Assembly: GCA_024635655.1 (NCBI GenBank)
Contig: JAGXIL010000029.1
Location: 1-52,130 of the forward strand
Direction: 5' to 3'
Length of the DNA: 52,130 nt
Source of the DNA: Gillisia sp.
GTDB taxonomy: Bacteria > Bacteroidota > Bacteroidia > Flavobacteriales > Flavobacteriaceae
The translations under genes were made by a program, and so were the position numbers. Shown in pieces: positions 39,978-49,630 of this stretch. Within the stretch, counting starts at the first letter, position 1, and each line of letters begins with the position of its first letter. The notes below the pieces were generated by a model that ran no database searches, had not been told where the DNA came from, and saw nothing but the letters and a program-made list of their open reading frames with translations.

Positions 39978-42206
39978 TTAAAACCAGAAGCCCAAGCTAA
40001 AAAACCACTGACTATTTTTAATTTCAGGAGAATATGAATATTTGACCTCCATGGGCCCTAAAAAGGTTTCCAGGCCGTAACCCAGAGCGTATCCCGTATA
40101 ATCTGGGGTACTAAGCCAATTTCCCGAGGCGTACAGATCATTCTCCAGATTGGCAAAATTTGCACTTGCTATAATATGGTTCTTTCTAAAGATCTCGTAA
40201 TCCAGCTCAACTAAACCTTTAATATAACTATCGGCGGAGAGGCTAAGGAAATCGTATCCGTAAAAGGGAATAAGATTATTGATAAGATGGTTCCCGTAAC
40301 CTCCTAAAAAGAAATCCAAGGAATGATTACCATCACTTCCAATGCGGAAGCCTGTTTCAGAAGAGATCCTCGCACTCAATTTATTTAATGGGGAGAAAGC
40401 ATAGCCCACAGCTCCCCTTGCAATAGAGTATTCAGAAAAATTCTTGTTATAATCTGAAGAGTGCAGATATAAGTGAAAATTTCCATCAAAGTACACGCCA
40501 CTTGAAGGAAAGTATTTATTGTCATAAGTATCCAGTTTCAGGTATCCAAAGGTGCTGTAAAATTGACTTTTTTCAAAAATAGTGGAAGGTAAAGCGATGT
40601 TTGCTTCGGTACTACTGCCAATAGTTTCAGAAATGATCTTTAAATACTTGTGCTCAACTCCCACTCCAAAAGAGAAAATTTGTTTAAAAAAGGTTTCCGC
40701 ATAAAGCTGGTTTGTGTAATCCTGATAATCCAGTTCGATCTTGTTGATCTGCAGATCTGCCAGCATCGGGTTGAAATTAATGGTATTTAAAGAAACACCT
40801 TTATTGAAATGATTATACCGTGACTTAAATCCAAAGCTCCAACGATATCCTTTATCAATAAAATAACTGAAGTTGTACCTGGAATTATCACCAAGGATAA
40901 TATCCAGAGAAGCGGCATCATTAGTGACTAAAAGACTTTTACGGGTAAGGTTTACCAGGGCTCCGCTTTTGTAAAGGTCATCGTAATGTAACGCCAGTTT
41001 CAAGAACGTTTTATTGCGGCTTTCTTCCAGCTGCAGAGAAAGATCCTGGGATCCGTTATTTGGAGTCAAACTATAGCTTATCCGGTCAAAATTGGCTGTG
41101 GCTGTAAGATTGTTGATACCTCTATGCAGCTCCCTCATCGTGTACCGGGAGTTGTATTTTAGCCTCAATTTCCCAAGGATGTATGATCGCGGATAATTGC
41201 TGTTCCCTTCTATGATAACAGAATTAATATCAATGGTATCAATTAATTCTACTTTTTGAATTTCCCGGGTGGATGATTGTTGTGAGGCTATTTCTTTTAA
41301 CTGATCAAACTTTTTACGTGCAGCTTCCTCTCCGGAATTTATAATTCTATTTCCCCTTTCAAATGAAAGGATGTTAAATCCTGAAATATCCGGTTTGATA
41401 TAGATGTCGGTTTTATCTGCCTTTTCGCTCATCTCCCTGATGGTCCTGAAGTTACCGATCTGGTTGAGTATCTGAAAAGCCGAGCTGAGTTCATCCCGGT
41501 CCAAAAGGGTGTCCTGTACATCTACTCCAATGATGATCTCGGCACCTCTTTCCCGCAGTTCCTCTACCGGATAGTTATTAGTAACTCCCCCATCCGTAAG
41601 CAATTTTCCATCAACTCTCACCGGAGTTAAAAGAGAGGGAATGGCTCCACTTGCAGACACCGCTTTAGCCAGGTATCCGCTTTCCAGGATCACCTGTTCC
41701 CCGGTTTCAATATTTGATGCCACACAAAAAAAGGGAATGGGAAGTTCCCTGAAATCCCTTACATTTCCTAAATGCACAGTGAGCCTTGAGATCAAATTAT
41801 ATATATTCTGACCCTTAGAAATTCCTGAAGGAAAGGAAATTTGGAAATTGTCAAACGGAAGGCTTAAGGCATATCGTTCAGCATCCGCCTTTTCATTAAA
41901 AGTTTTCGCACTTCGGGGAATATCATCCTGAATTAAAATATTAAAATTTACTTCCTGAAATATGGAATCCAGTTGATTGGCAGTATAACCTGAAGCATAA
42001 AGAGCTCCCACGATGGCTCCCATACTGGTTCCGCCAATATAGTCCAGTTTGATCCCCGCTTCTTCAATAACCTTGAGGGCACCTATATGGGCGAGGCCCT
42101 TGGCCCCTCCTCCACTTAAAACCAGACCCACTTTTGGTTCTTTTTTTTCCTGCGCCTGGGTAAGGATGGGAATAAGGAACAGGAAAAAGAAAATCAAATT
42201 CTTCAT
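39978..42206 (-). CDS. Patatin-like phospholipase fused to outer-membrane barrel (PlpD-like)
   Basis: A 742-residue protein with signal peptide ending in AQAQ-like ILTQAQ. Patatin domain (about 25-290): oxyanion loop SGGGAKGLAHIG (31-42), nucleophile Ser61 in GGTSMGA, and catalytic Asp205 in TDGGVTNNYP. A POTRA-like segment follows (about 310-390, INSVIIEGNSNYPRSYILGK), then a BamA-like barrel to the C-terminal FSLGFWF. This is the type Vd autotransporter (PlpD) order, where the barrel carries the lipase to the surface. In Bacteroidetes it may act on the cell's own membrane lipids. It starts directly after the uvrC stop codon, so the two are co-transcribed. Confidence 0.9.
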   Translation of the reverse strand: MKNLIFFFLFLIPILTQAQEKKEPKVGLVLSGGGAKGLAHIGALKVIEEAGIKLDYIGGTSMGAIVGALYASGYTANQLDSIFQEVNFNILIQDDIPRSAKTFNEKADAERYALSLPFDNFQISFPSGISKGQNIYNLISRLTVHLGNVRDFRELPIPFFCVASNIETGEQVILESGYLAKAVSASGAIPSLLTPVRVDGKLLTDGGVTNNYPVEELRERGAEIIIGVDVQDTLLDRDELSSAFQILNQIGNFRTIREMSEKADKTDIYIKPDISGFNILSFERGNRIINSGEEAARKKFDQLKEIASQQSSTREIQKVELIDTIDINSVIIEGNSNYPRSYILGKLRLKYNSRYTMRELHRGINNLTATANFDRISYSLTPNNGSQDLSLQLEESRNKTFLKLALHYDDLYKSGALVNLTRKSLLVTNDAASLDIILGDNSRYNFSYFIDKGYRWSFGFKSRYNHFNKGVSLNTINFNPMLADLQINKIELDYQDYTNQLYAETFFKQIFSFGVGVEHKYLKIISETIGSSTEANIALPSTIFEKSQFYSTFGYLKLDTYDNKYFPSSGVYFDGNFHLYLHSSDYNKNFSEYSIARGAVGYAFSPLNKLSARISSETGFRIGSDGNHSLDFFLGGYGNHLINNLIPFYGYDFLSLSADSYIKGLVELDYEIFRKNHIIASANFANLENDLYASGNWLSTPDYTGYALGYGLETFLGPMEVKYSYSPEIKNSQWFFSLGFWF

Positions 42207-44000
42207 TTAATTACTATGGTAATTATTATAAATGATCCTGGCTTTAGCTGCACCTATTACCTGAGCCAGATCATCCATAGAGGCTTCTTTAATTCTTTTC
42301 AAAGACCTGAAATGGGTTAAAAGGTCTACCACCGTTTTATCCCCAATTCCTGTAATGGCTTCCAGCTCTGTATTTAACGCAGTTTTACTTCTTTTATTCC
42401 TGTGGAAAGTAATTCCAAATCTATGAGCCTCATTACGCAGCTGCTGAATGATCTTCAAAGTTTCTGATTTTTTATCGAGGTAAAGCGGAATAGTGTCCCC
42501 CGGATAAAACAGTTCCTCCAGCCTCTTGGCAATACCTATAATGGCTATTTTCCCGCGCAGTCCCAACGCCTCCAAAGCTTTGACCCCTGACGACAGCTGT
42601 CCCTTACCGCCATCTACAATGATCAACTGCGGCAAAGGTTCTTCTTCAGCAAGCAGCCGTTTATATCTTCGGTAAACCACCTCTTCCATAGAGGCAAAAT
42701 CATCAGGACCTTCCACGGTCTTGATATTGAATTTCCGGTAATCTTTTTTGCTGGGTTTCCCGTTCTTGAATACCACGCAGGCCGCTACGGGATTTGTACC
42801 CTGGATATTGGAGTTGTCAAAACATTCTATATGGCGGGGTTCTTGGGTGAGCCTCAGGTCCTCCTTCATTTGCGCCATGATGCGGTTGACATGCCTGTCC
42901 GGGTCTACGATCTTCATTTGCTTGAACTGCTCCTGGCGGAAATACCTGGCATTGCGAATGGAGAGGTCTATTATTTTCTTCTTATCCCCCAATTGCGGAA
43001 CGGTGATCCTTATCTCTTCCCCCACCTCTACCTTAAAAGGCACATAGATCTCTTTGGAATTTGAATTGAATCTTTGCCTTATTTCCACGATCCCCAATTC
43101 CAGCAGCTCTTTATCACTTTCATCCAGCTTTTTCTTCATTTCAATAGTATGAGACCTGATAATAGATCCGTGGGAGATCTGAAGAAAGTTCACATATCCG
43201 TATCCCTCATCGCTCACTATGGAAAACACATCAACATTATTGATCCTGGGATTTACAACGGTAGATCTGGACTGGTAATTCTCAAGAATTTCAATTTTAT
43301 TCTTGATCAGCTGGGCCTCTTCAAATTCCATATTTTCAGCATGTGCTTTCATTTGCTCCCGGAACTGCTGCAGGGAATCTTTAAAATTCCCTTTTACAAT
43401 TTCCCTTATTGCTGAGATATTCCGGTTGTATTCCTCTTCGCCTTGAAAAGCTTCACAAGGGCCTTTACAATTCCCAAGATGATATTCCAGACAGACCTTA
43501 TATTTTCCGTTTTGTATTTTTTCTTCCGCAAGATCATAATTACAGGTCCTTAACTGATACAAACCTTTTATAAGGTCTAAAAGGGTATTTACAGTTTTAA
43601 AAGTTGTGAAAGGTCCATAATATTCGCTTCCATCTTTTATCAATCTCCGAGTGGGGAAAACCCGGGGAAAGCGCTCATTTTTAATGCAGATCCAGGGATA
43701 GGTTTTATCATCCTTGAGCATCACATTGAACCGCGGCTGATGCTTTTTTATTAAGTTATTTTCAAGCAAAAGCGCGTCGGTCTCAGACTCTACTACGATA
43801 TGCTTAATGTCATGGATCTTTTTCACCATGACCCCGATCCTGTGGCTGTCGTGATTTTTATTGAAATAAGAGGTAACTCTCTTCTTTAGATTCTTGGCCT
43901 TACCCACGTATAAGATCCTCCCGTTTTTATCGTAATACTGGTAAACTCCGGGGCCTTCAGGTAAGGTTTGTAACTGTACGTTTATTGCTGGTATATCCAT
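42207..44000 (-). CDS. uvrC: Excinuclease ABC subunit C
   Basis: A 597-residue DNA repair nuclease from the ATG at 44000. An upstream ATG at 44033 would add 11 non-conserved residues, and the inner start has a GAGGAA just before it and matches known UvrC N-termini. Order: GIY-YIG domain (about 8-85, GPGVYQYYDKNGRILYVGKAK), a four-cysteine region (about 150-185), UVR motif (about 200-235), RNase H-like endonuclease (about 370-530, ECFDNSNIQG, IIVDGGKGQL) and C-terminal helix-hairpin-helix (ITGIGDKTVVDLL). It makes both cuts in nucleotide excision repair. The patatin gene follows with no gap. Confidence 0.97.
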   Translation of the reverse strand: MDIPAINVQLQTLPEGPGVYQYYDKNGRILYVGKAKNLKKRVTSYFNKNHDSHRIGVMVKKIHDIKHIVVESETDALLLENNLIKKHQPRFNVMLKDDKTYPWICIKNERFPRVFPTRRLIKDGSEYYGPFTTFKTVNTLLDLIKGLYQLRTCNYDLAEEKIQNGKYKVCLEYHLGNCKGPCEAFQGEEEYNRNISAIREIVKGNFKDSLQQFREQMKAHAENMEFEEAQLIKNKIEILENYQSRSTVVNPRINNVDVFSIVSDEGYGYVNFLQISHGSIIRSHTIEMKKKLDESDKELLELGIVEIRQRFNSNSKEIYVPFKVEVGEEIRITVPQLGDKKKIIDLSIRNARYFRQEQFKQMKIVDPDRHVNRIMAQMKEDLRLTQEPRHIECFDNSNIQGTNPVAACVVFKNGKPSKKDYRKFNIKTVEGPDDFASMEEVVYRRYKRLLAEEEPLPQLIIVDGGKGQLSSGVKALEALGLRGKIAIIGIAKRLEELFYPGDTIPLYLDKKSETLKIIQQLRNEAHRFGITFHRNKRSKTALNTELEAITGIGDKTVVDLLTHFRSLKRIKEASMDDLAQVIGAAKARIIYNNYHSN

Positions 44001-44173
44001 TTCCTCAAAGATATTACTTATTCGCCGGAGCATTAAATCAGGAACAGGTCCTAAATGTTAAAATTTAGCACAGGATAATCCTAAGTGTTTCTCCAAAATT
44101 TGCTTTCTCCTGATAAGTATATTTTAAGGTTGCTATAAGATTACACAACTAATCAATTTAGTACCTTGCGAAA

Positions 44174-44623
44174 ATGGAGAAAAAAGTAATTGGCAGGTTT
44201 GATAAAGCAGACTTTCCTTTATTGAACCTGGAAAATATTGCAATTAAAATTGATACCGGTGCTTACACCTCATCCATTCACTGTGAAAATATTGTTGAAA
44301 AAGACGATAAACTTTACTGTACTTTTTTAGATGAAGAACATCCTCTTTACGATGGGAAAGAATTCATTTTTGAAGATTATGACATCGTGTTTGTAAGGAG
44401 TAGTAACGGAATCATGCAGAAAAGGTTTCAGGTGCAGTCAACCATAAAAATTTTTAAAAAGATTTTTAAAATTTCCCTTTCTTTGTCGGCTCGGCAAGAA
44501 ATGAGATTTCCTGTTTTAATTGGACGAAAATTCCTTTCTAAAAAATTTATAGTCGATCCCGAGCTTACCGACGTCTCTTATAATTTAAATTCAAATGAAC
44601 ATAAAAATTCTATCCCGGAATAG
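44174..44623 (+). CDS. RimB-like retropepsin-type protease (ATP-dependent zinc protease family)
   Basis: A 149-residue protein. The active-site block [19 protein letters not shown] (about 22-40) carries Asp27-Thr-Gly-Ala, as in retroviral-type aspartic proteases; the family was earlier labelled 'ATP-dependent zinc protease'. [20 protein letters not shown] near the C-terminus is the second conserved part. In Pseudomonas RimB removes glutamate tails added by RimK. Here it overlaps the rimK start by 29 bp in another frame, implying tight translational coupling. No signal peptide. Assignment to RimB function is inference from family and neighbour. Confidence 0.88.
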   Translation: MEKKVIGRFDKADFPLLNLENIAIKIDTGAYTSSIHCENIVEKDDKLYCTFLDEEHPLYDGKEFIFEDYDIVFVRSSNGIMQKRFQVQSTIKIFKKIFKISLSLSARQEMRFPVLIGRKFLSKKFIVDPELTDVSYNLNSNEHKNSIPE

Positions 44624-45467
44624 TCATTTATATTCCACCCAACGCCTTATAGAAGCAGCAAAAAAGAGAGGTCACAATGTAGAAGTGATGGATCCTTTAA
44701 AATGTGATCTTGTTATTGAAAAGCGTAAACCCTCCATTTTTTATAAAGGAAAGGTAATTACTGATACAGATGCGGTTATACCCAGAATTGGGGCTTCGGT
44801 TACTTTTTACGGAACTGCGGTTGTGAGACAATTTGAGATGATGGGCGTTTTTACCACCACAGAATCACAATCCCTGGTTCGTAGCCGTGATAAGTTGAGA
44901 AGTCTACAGGTATTATCCAGGGCTCGACTTGGATTGCCAAAAACAGTTTTTACCAATTATTCTAAGGATGTTGGGGAGGTTATCAAACACGTTGGCGGGG
45001 CACCCTTAATCATTAAACTCCTTGAAGGAACCCAGGGGCTGGGAGTAGTTCTTGCTGAAACCAATAACGCTGCCGAATCTGTGATCGAGGCTTTTAACGG
45101 GCTACAGGCGAGGGTGATCGTTCAGGAATTTATCAAGGAAGCCGGTGGAGCCGATATACGGGCGCTAATTGTAGATGGCCACGTGGTGGGAGCTATGAAA
45201 CGACAGGGGAAAGAGGGAGAATTCCGGTCTAATCTCCACCGTGGAGGTTCGGCTTCGGTTATTGAACTCAGTGATGACGAAGAAAACGCAGCCATTAAAG
45301 CTGCGAAATCTATGGGCTTAGGTGTTGCCGGGGTAGATATGTTGCAAAGTGCGAGGGGGCCACTGATCCTGGAAGTAAATTCCTCTCCGGGTCTTGAAGG
45401 TATTGAAGCTGCCACAGGTAAAGATATTGCCAAAACCATTATTCGTTATATAGAAAGAAATGTTTAG
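44595..45467 (+). CDS. rimK: RimK family ATP-grasp glutamate ligase
   Basis: A 290-residue ATP-grasp enzyme. Features: [20 protein letters not shown] at the start, [21 protein letters not shown] (about 57-77), [21 protein letters not shown], the ATP-binding loop [33 protein letters not shown] (about 175-194), and the metal-binding [13 protein letters not shown]. RimK adds glutamates to the C-terminus of ribosomal protein S6 or makes poly-glutamate. It is between the RimB-like protease and an AstE-like deacylase, with a 29-bp overlap upstream and a 3-bp gap downstream. Target specificity cannot be read from the sequence. Confidence 0.93.
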   Translation: MNIKILSRNSHLYSTQRLIEAAKKRGHNVEVMDPLKCDLVIEKRKPSIFYKGKVITDTDAVIPRIGASVTFYGTAVVRQFEMMGVFTTTESQSLVRSRDKLRSLQVLSRARLGLPKTVFTNYSKDVGEVIKHVGGAPLIIKLLEGTQGLGVVLAETNNAAESVIEAFNGLQARVIVQEFIKEAGGADIRALIVDGHVVGAMKRQGKEGEFRSNLHRGGSASVIELSDDEENAAIKAAKSMGLGVAGVDMLQSARGPLILEVNSSPGLEGIEAATGKDIAKTIIRYIERNV

Positions 45468-45470
45468 CCT

Positions 45471-46460
45471 ATGGCTCATATAGACAGGAATAATGTTCTT
45501 GAAATTTTAGGTAAAAAGATCCTTCCGGGACAAGGAGCCGTGATCAACCTGAACATGGCTAAATTATATACCACTACTTCAGTTGAAGTACCGGTAATTA
45601 TTGAAAGATCGAAAAAACCCGGGCCGGTGGTACTTTTAACGGCGGGTATTCACGGAGACGAAATCAACGGAGTTGAGATCGTACGCCAGATCATTTCCCG
45701 GCATATTAATAAACCGGTAAAAGGAACTGTCATTTGTATTCCTGTAGTCAATGTTTTTGGATTTCTTAATCTTGCCCGCGAATTTCCCGATGGAAGGGAC
45801 CTGAACCGGGTTTTTCCGGGAACGAAAAACGGATCGCTGGCAAGCCGCTTCGCTTATCAGTTCGTTAGCAAGATTCTTCCTGTAGCCGATTTTTGCCTGG
45901 ATTTTCACACCGGTGGGGCCAGCAGGTTCAATGTTGCACAATTAAGGGTTCTTAAAGGGGACGAAAAGAGCATGAAATTCGCAGGGATCTTCAATGCGCC
46001 TTTTACTATGTATTCCAAAACCATAACTAAATCCTATCGCGAAACCTGCTATAAATTAGGAAAGATGATCCTGCTTTTTGAAGGTGGAAAATCTATGGAC
46101 AGCAATAAAGATATAGCCACTCATGGAGTAGAGGGTACGATGAGAATTTTAAATCACCTGGGCATGCTTAAACCCAGATTTCTTTCGCCCGATCCAGTAG
46201 CACCCAGCATCATTATTGAAAGCAGTAGCTGGATAAGGGCAAAATACAGCGGATTGCTGCACATGAAGATCGTCTGCGGAAAACATGTTGAAAAAGGAGA
46301 ATATATAGCGACTATTACCGATCCTTACGGAAAATTCAGGCATAAAGTCGTTGCACCTAATACCGGATATATCATTAATGTCAATGAATCTCCCATCGTT
46401 TACCAGGGAGATGCCATCTTACATATTTCTACTCCTCAAAGATCAATAGATGAAGAGTAA
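45471..46460 (+). CDS. Succinylglutamate desuccinylase/aspartoacylase family protein
   Basis: A 329-residue zinc hydrolase of the M14-like AstE/AspA family. Zinc ligands are His61 and Glu64 in GIHGDEINGVE and His146 in LDFHTGG; DGRDLNRVFPG (about 107-117) is the substrate-binding Arg region. The C-terminal part (about 245-329) is a barrel-sandwich-like domain. Members remove acyl groups from amino acids such as succinylglutamate or acetylaspartate. No arginine succinyltransferase genes are near, so the true substrate is unknown. The constant neighbour in related genomes is rimK, which suggests a product of the RimK reaction as substrate; this is inference. Confidence 0.9.
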   Translation: MAHIDRNNVLEILGKKILPGQGAVINLNMAKLYTTTSVEVPVIIERSKKPGPVVLLTAGIHGDEINGVEIVRQIISRHINKPVKGTVICIPVVNVFGFLNLAREFPDGRDLNRVFPGTKNGSLASRFAYQFVSKILPVADFCLDFHTGGASRFNVAQLRVLKGDEKSMKFAGIFNAPFTMYSKTITKSYRETCYKLGKMILLFEGGKSMDSNKDIATHGVEGTMRILNHLGMLKPRFLSPDPVAPSIIIESSSWIRAKYSGLLHMKIVCGKHVEKGEYIATITDPYGKFRHKVVAPNTGYIINVNESPIVYQGDAILHISTPQRSIDEE

Positions 46461-47016
46461 ACTAAGGGAGAAATACACATTGCTGCGCGATTCTCTTTCA
46501 GCAGAAGAAATTGAGGAGAAGAGCCTGGAGATCGCAAACAAGCTCCTGAATATGAATATCTGGGATCATGAATTTTACCACGTGTTCCTTTCTATTGCTG
46601 AAAAAAAAGAAATTGATACCGAAACCATACTTCACATCCTTCAGGGAAAAGACAAAAATGTAGTATTATCGAAAAGCGATTTTTCAACCCGGAAAATGGA
46701 TAATTTCTTGCTCACCGATAGTACCGTGATCAGGAAGAACAAATGGAATATTCCCGAACCTGTCAATGGCATTGAAATTCCTTCCTCTAAGGTCGATGTG
46801 GTCTTTATTCCCCTGCTCACCTTCGACAGATCCGGTCACAGGGTAGGCTACGGAATGGGTTTTTACGATATATTCCTCGCCGGCTGCAAACCTGAAGTAT
46901 TAAAAATTGGATTATCCTTATTTGAACCGGAAGATGAAATACCCGGAGTCTTGAGCAGCGATATTCGTATGGATCATTGTATAACCCCACATAATATCTA
47001 TAATTTTAAAATATAG
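46450..47016 (+). CDS. 5-formyltetrahydrofolate cyclo-ligase
   Basis: A 188-residue enzyme converting 5-formyl-THF to 5,10-methenyl-THF with ATP. Its first 11 bp overlap the AstE-like gene. Family signatures: KSKLREKYTLLRDSLSAEEI at the start, FIPLLTFDRSGHRVGYGMGFYDIFL (shown here in part; about 118-142) containing the GYGxGFYD motif, and EVLKIGLSLFE. The link to RimK is probably positional, though both enzymes deal with glutamate-carrying compounds (folates are polyglutamylated). The window shows no other folate genes nearby. Confidence 0.92.
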   Translation: MKSKLREKYTLLRDSLSAEEIEEKSLEIANKLLNMNIWDHEFYHVFLSIAEKKEIDTETILHILQGKDKNVVLSKSDFSTRKMDNFLLTDSTVIRKNKWNIPEPVNGIEIPSSKVDVVFIPLLTFDRSGHRVGYGMGFYDIFLAGCKPEVLKIGLSLFEPEDEIPGVLSSDIRMDHCITPHNIYNFKI

Positions 47017-47078
47017 CAAAGTAAATTTGTATACTTTTTAACATTGCGGTACATTTAAACACCAATTATAAATAATTG

Positions 47079-48527
47079 ATGCTCAACGACCTTCAGTTAA
47101 ACGGTATTTTAGAAGATTTTGATATTGCTTACTGGAAGATCGATCTTCTCACAAAAGAAATTTCCTGGTCTGAGCATTTTGAGGCTTTGGTAGGAAAACC
47201 TTCAGAAGGAGTTTCACACTTCGATTTCTTCATGAATAACATTCTGCACCGGGATTACAAGTATGACTTCCTGGTTGGTTTTGAAAATTTAATTGCAGGC
47301 TCCCAAAATTTTAATCAGGAAATTAAGCTAAAGCTCAATGAAAAGGTCCGGTGGTTTGAATGCCGCAACCTAAAGAGCAAGGAAAACAGTACTAAAGAAA
47401 CGGCAGTTCTTTTGTTTGTAAATATTCATCAAAGCAAAAGGGACCAGTATACCATTGAAGAGAATTTCTTCTATTACCGCGAAACCGCAGAAATGACCTC
47501 TACAGGAGGCTGGTATATTGATACCCTGGCCCCCGCCATTTATTGGGATGACGTCACTAAAAAGATCCTCGACTGCCCCAAAGACTTTCACCTGGTGTAC
47601 GATGACCGCTTTCGTTTCTATGCTAAAGAGCACCAGGGAATTGCACTATCCATGTTTGAAAAATGTGAAAAGTACGGGATCCCTTTCAAGATCGAATTAA
47701 AAATGGTGACCTTATACGGAAGGGAATTTTGGGTACGCGCGACAGGGAAACCGGTTTACAACGATGAACAGCAAATTACAGGTATACGCGGGGTGTTCCA
47801 GGACATTGATGACAATAAAAGCAATGAGATAAATCTGCAAAACTCCCTGGATATCATTGCAGCTCAAAACTCAAGATTATTCAACTTTGCACACGTGGTC
47901 TCTCATAATTTAAGATCGCACAGCAGTAATTTAAGTTTGGTAGTACAACTGGTCACAGAGTCAAAACAAGCTAATGAAAAGCTCGATCTTATAGATAATA
48001 TTGTAAGTATTTCTGAAAATCTTGATAATGCGATTTCGCAGTTGAACAGTATGGTCACCCATCAAACCTTATTGACAAAGGAAAGGCGCACTGTGGTTTT
48101 TGCCGATGCTCTGGATGTGGTGATCGCATCTGTCTCCTCTTTAGTTAACAGAGAAAGCGCCAATATTATTTCAGATTTCAAGAATCTGAAAGAAATTAAG
48201 TATATTCCTGAATATCTTGAAAGTATTTTGCTAAATTTGATAACAAATGCCATAAGATACAAACAGCCGGGTAGGAAACCGGTTATTTTTATTCAGTCCT
48301 ATCTTGTGAACGACCAGCCTTATCTGGAAGTTAGTGATAACGGAATGGGTATAGATCTTGATCAGTACGGAGACAAGATGTTTGGGATGTACAAAACCTT
48401 TCACCGTAATCCCGATGCAAAAGGAATTGGCTTGTTTATCACCCGGAATCAGGTGGAAACAATGGGAGGGTCAATTTCTGTTACCAGTACGGTAAATATT
48501 GGGACTACTTTCAAAATTAAATTTTAG
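47079..48527 (+). CDS. PAS domain sensor histidine kinase
   Basis: About 482 residues from the ATG at 47079. No membrane segment is present, so it senses in the cytoplasm. Two PAS-like segments come first (about 10-110 and 130-255; the second ends in the PAC-like GIRGVFQDIDDNKSNEI). The phospho-accepting helix reads FAHVVSHNLRSHSSNL (about 271-286), the HNLR variant common in Flavobacteria. The ATPase domain (about 375-482) has LLNLITNAIRYK (N box), VSDNGMGID (G1) and GIGLFITRNQVE (G2). The response regulator follows 9 bp later and is the likely partner. The stimulus is unknown. Confidence 0.93.
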   Translation: MLNDLQLNGILEDFDIAYWKIDLLTKEISWSEHFEALVGKPSEGVSHFDFFMNNILHRDYKYDFLVGFENLIAGSQNFNQEIKLKLNEKVRWFECRNLKSKENSTKETAVLLFVNIHQSKRDQYTIEENFFYYRETAEMTSTGGWYIDTLAPAIYWDDVTKKILDCPKDFHLVYDDRFRFYAKEHQGIALSMFEKCEKYGIPFKIELKMVTLYGREFWVRATGKPVYNDEQQITGIRGVFQDIDDNKSNEINLQNSLDIIAAQNSRLFNFAHVVSHNLRSHSSNLSLVVQLVTESKQANEKLDLIDNIVSISENLDNAISQLNSMVTHQTLLTKERRTVVFADALDVVIASVSSLVNRESANIISDFKNLKEIKYIPEYLESILLNLITNAIRYKQPGRKPVIFIQSYLVNDQPYLEVSDNGMGIDLDQYGDKMFGMYKTFHRNPDAKGIGLFITRNQVETMGGSISVTSTVNIGTTFKIKF

Positions 48528-48535
48528 AATTTCAC

Positions 48536-48955
48536 ATGGGGCAAAAAATCGAACTGGCGTGTATCATCGACGATGACAAGATATACGTGAACCTGGTAAA
48601 AAAGATCATCGAGATCAAGCATTTATCTGAAAATTTACTCATCTTCAAAAATGGCCTGGAAGCTTTGGAATATTTCAAAGTGATCCTAACCAATATGACT
48701 GAAGATAAGTTACCCGATATTATTTTCCTTGACCTCAATATGCCTGTTATGGATGGCTGGGAATTTTTAGGAGAATTTATCAAGATCAAAAATAATTTTG
48801 ACAAAAAGATCACACTTTACGTGGTTTCATCTTCCATAGATCCCAGAGATCTGGAAAGAGCAAAATCATTTAATCTTGTGACAGATTATCTTATCAAGCC
48901 AATTGAACTGAAGAAGTTTGAACAGATCTTTGACAGGGATAATAAAGTCGCTTAA
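48536..48955 (+). CDS. Single-domain response regulator
   Basis: A 139-residue receiver domain with no output domain. Acidic pocket residues are in CIIDDDK (Asp12-Asp14), the phospho-acceptor is Asp66 in IIFLDLNMP, Ser98-Ser100 correspond to the conserved Thr/Ser, and Lys121 in YLIKPIE is the conserved lysine. It probably passes phosphate from the upstream PAS kinase onward, or acts by protein contact as CheY does. Its stop overlaps the lspA stop by four bases, tail-to-tail. Confidence 0.95.
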   Translation: MGQKIELACIIDDDKIYVNLVKKIIEIKHLSENLLIFKNGLEALEYFKVILTNMTEDKLPDIIFLDLNMPVMDGWEFLGEFIKIKNNFDKKITLYVVSSSIDPRDLERAKSFNLVTDYLIKPIELKKFEQIFDRDNKVA

Positions 48956-49590
48956 TTATCTTTTTTGGAAGCTTCTTCTTTGGGGGTTTCTTCGTTCTTG
49001 GGAAACGCCTTCTTATTAAAAAGTATCAAAAGCACCACACCTGTGCTTATTGCCGTATCTGCAATATTAAACACCGGTTCAAAGAAAGTGAAATTGTCTC
49101 CACCCCAAATTGGGATCCAGGAGGGTAATGGGCCGTCGTATAAAGGAAAATACAGCATATCTACCACCTTTCCGTAGAAAAGATCGGCATAGCCTCCACC
49201 TTCTGGCATAAACTCTGCTACGCGCCCGTAACTGTCTGTAAAGATCATTCCGTAAAAAACAGAATCAATGATATTTCCGAGTGCTCCGGCAAAGATGAAG
49301 GAGATCGCCACGATCAACACCCTGGAGGCATTGTTCCTCACAGAATCCCACAACCAGTAACCAATCCCTACAATAGCCACCAACCTGAATAATGTGAGAA
49401 GTAATTTTCCATACTGCCCCGGAATTTTGGTACCCCAGGCCATTCCCTCATTTTCTACGAAAAGAATGCTGAACCACTCAGCCACTTTCACTTCTTCTCC
49501 AAGAACAAAATTCGTCTTTATATATATTTTAGAAATTTGATCTATAAGAAGGATCAAAATTATGATGAGGCTGGCTTTTTTTAGAGACAT
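48952..49590 (-). CDS. lspA: Lipoprotein signal peptidase II
   Basis: A 212-residue inner-membrane aspartic protease that removes signal peptides from lipoproteins. Four helices are predicted. The catalytic aspartates are Asp109 in GALGNIIDSVFYG and Asp178 in FNIADTAIS; FVENEGMAWG (about 44-53) is another conserved loop. Between the two aspartates is an extra periplasmic stretch of about 35 residues (DSYGRVAEFMPEGGGYADLF and on), seen in Bacteroidetes LspA but absent from E. coli. It ends in a charged Lys/Glu tail. The many lipoproteins in this window are its natural substrates. Confidence 0.95.
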   Translation of the reverse strand: MSLKKASLIIILILLIDQISKIYIKTNFVLGEEVKVAEWFSILFVENEGMAWGTKIPGQYGKLLLTLFRLVAIVGIGYWLWDSVRNNASRVLIVAISFIFAGALGNIIDSVFYGMIFTDSYGRVAEFMPEGGGYADLFYGKVVDMLYFPLYDGPLPSWIPIWGGDNFTFFEPVFNIADTAISTGVVLLILFNKKAFPKNEETPKEEASKKDN

Positions 49591-49612
49591 GAAATTCTGT
49601 TGTTAAAAGGCT

Positions 49613-49620
49613 CAAAAATA
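49613..49620 (-). promoter_or_regulatory. Promoter -7 element for lspA
   Basis: Minus-strand TATTTTTG matches TAnnTTTG, 22 bp before the lspA start. Confidence 0.45.
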
Positions 49621-49630
49621 CTAATATTAT

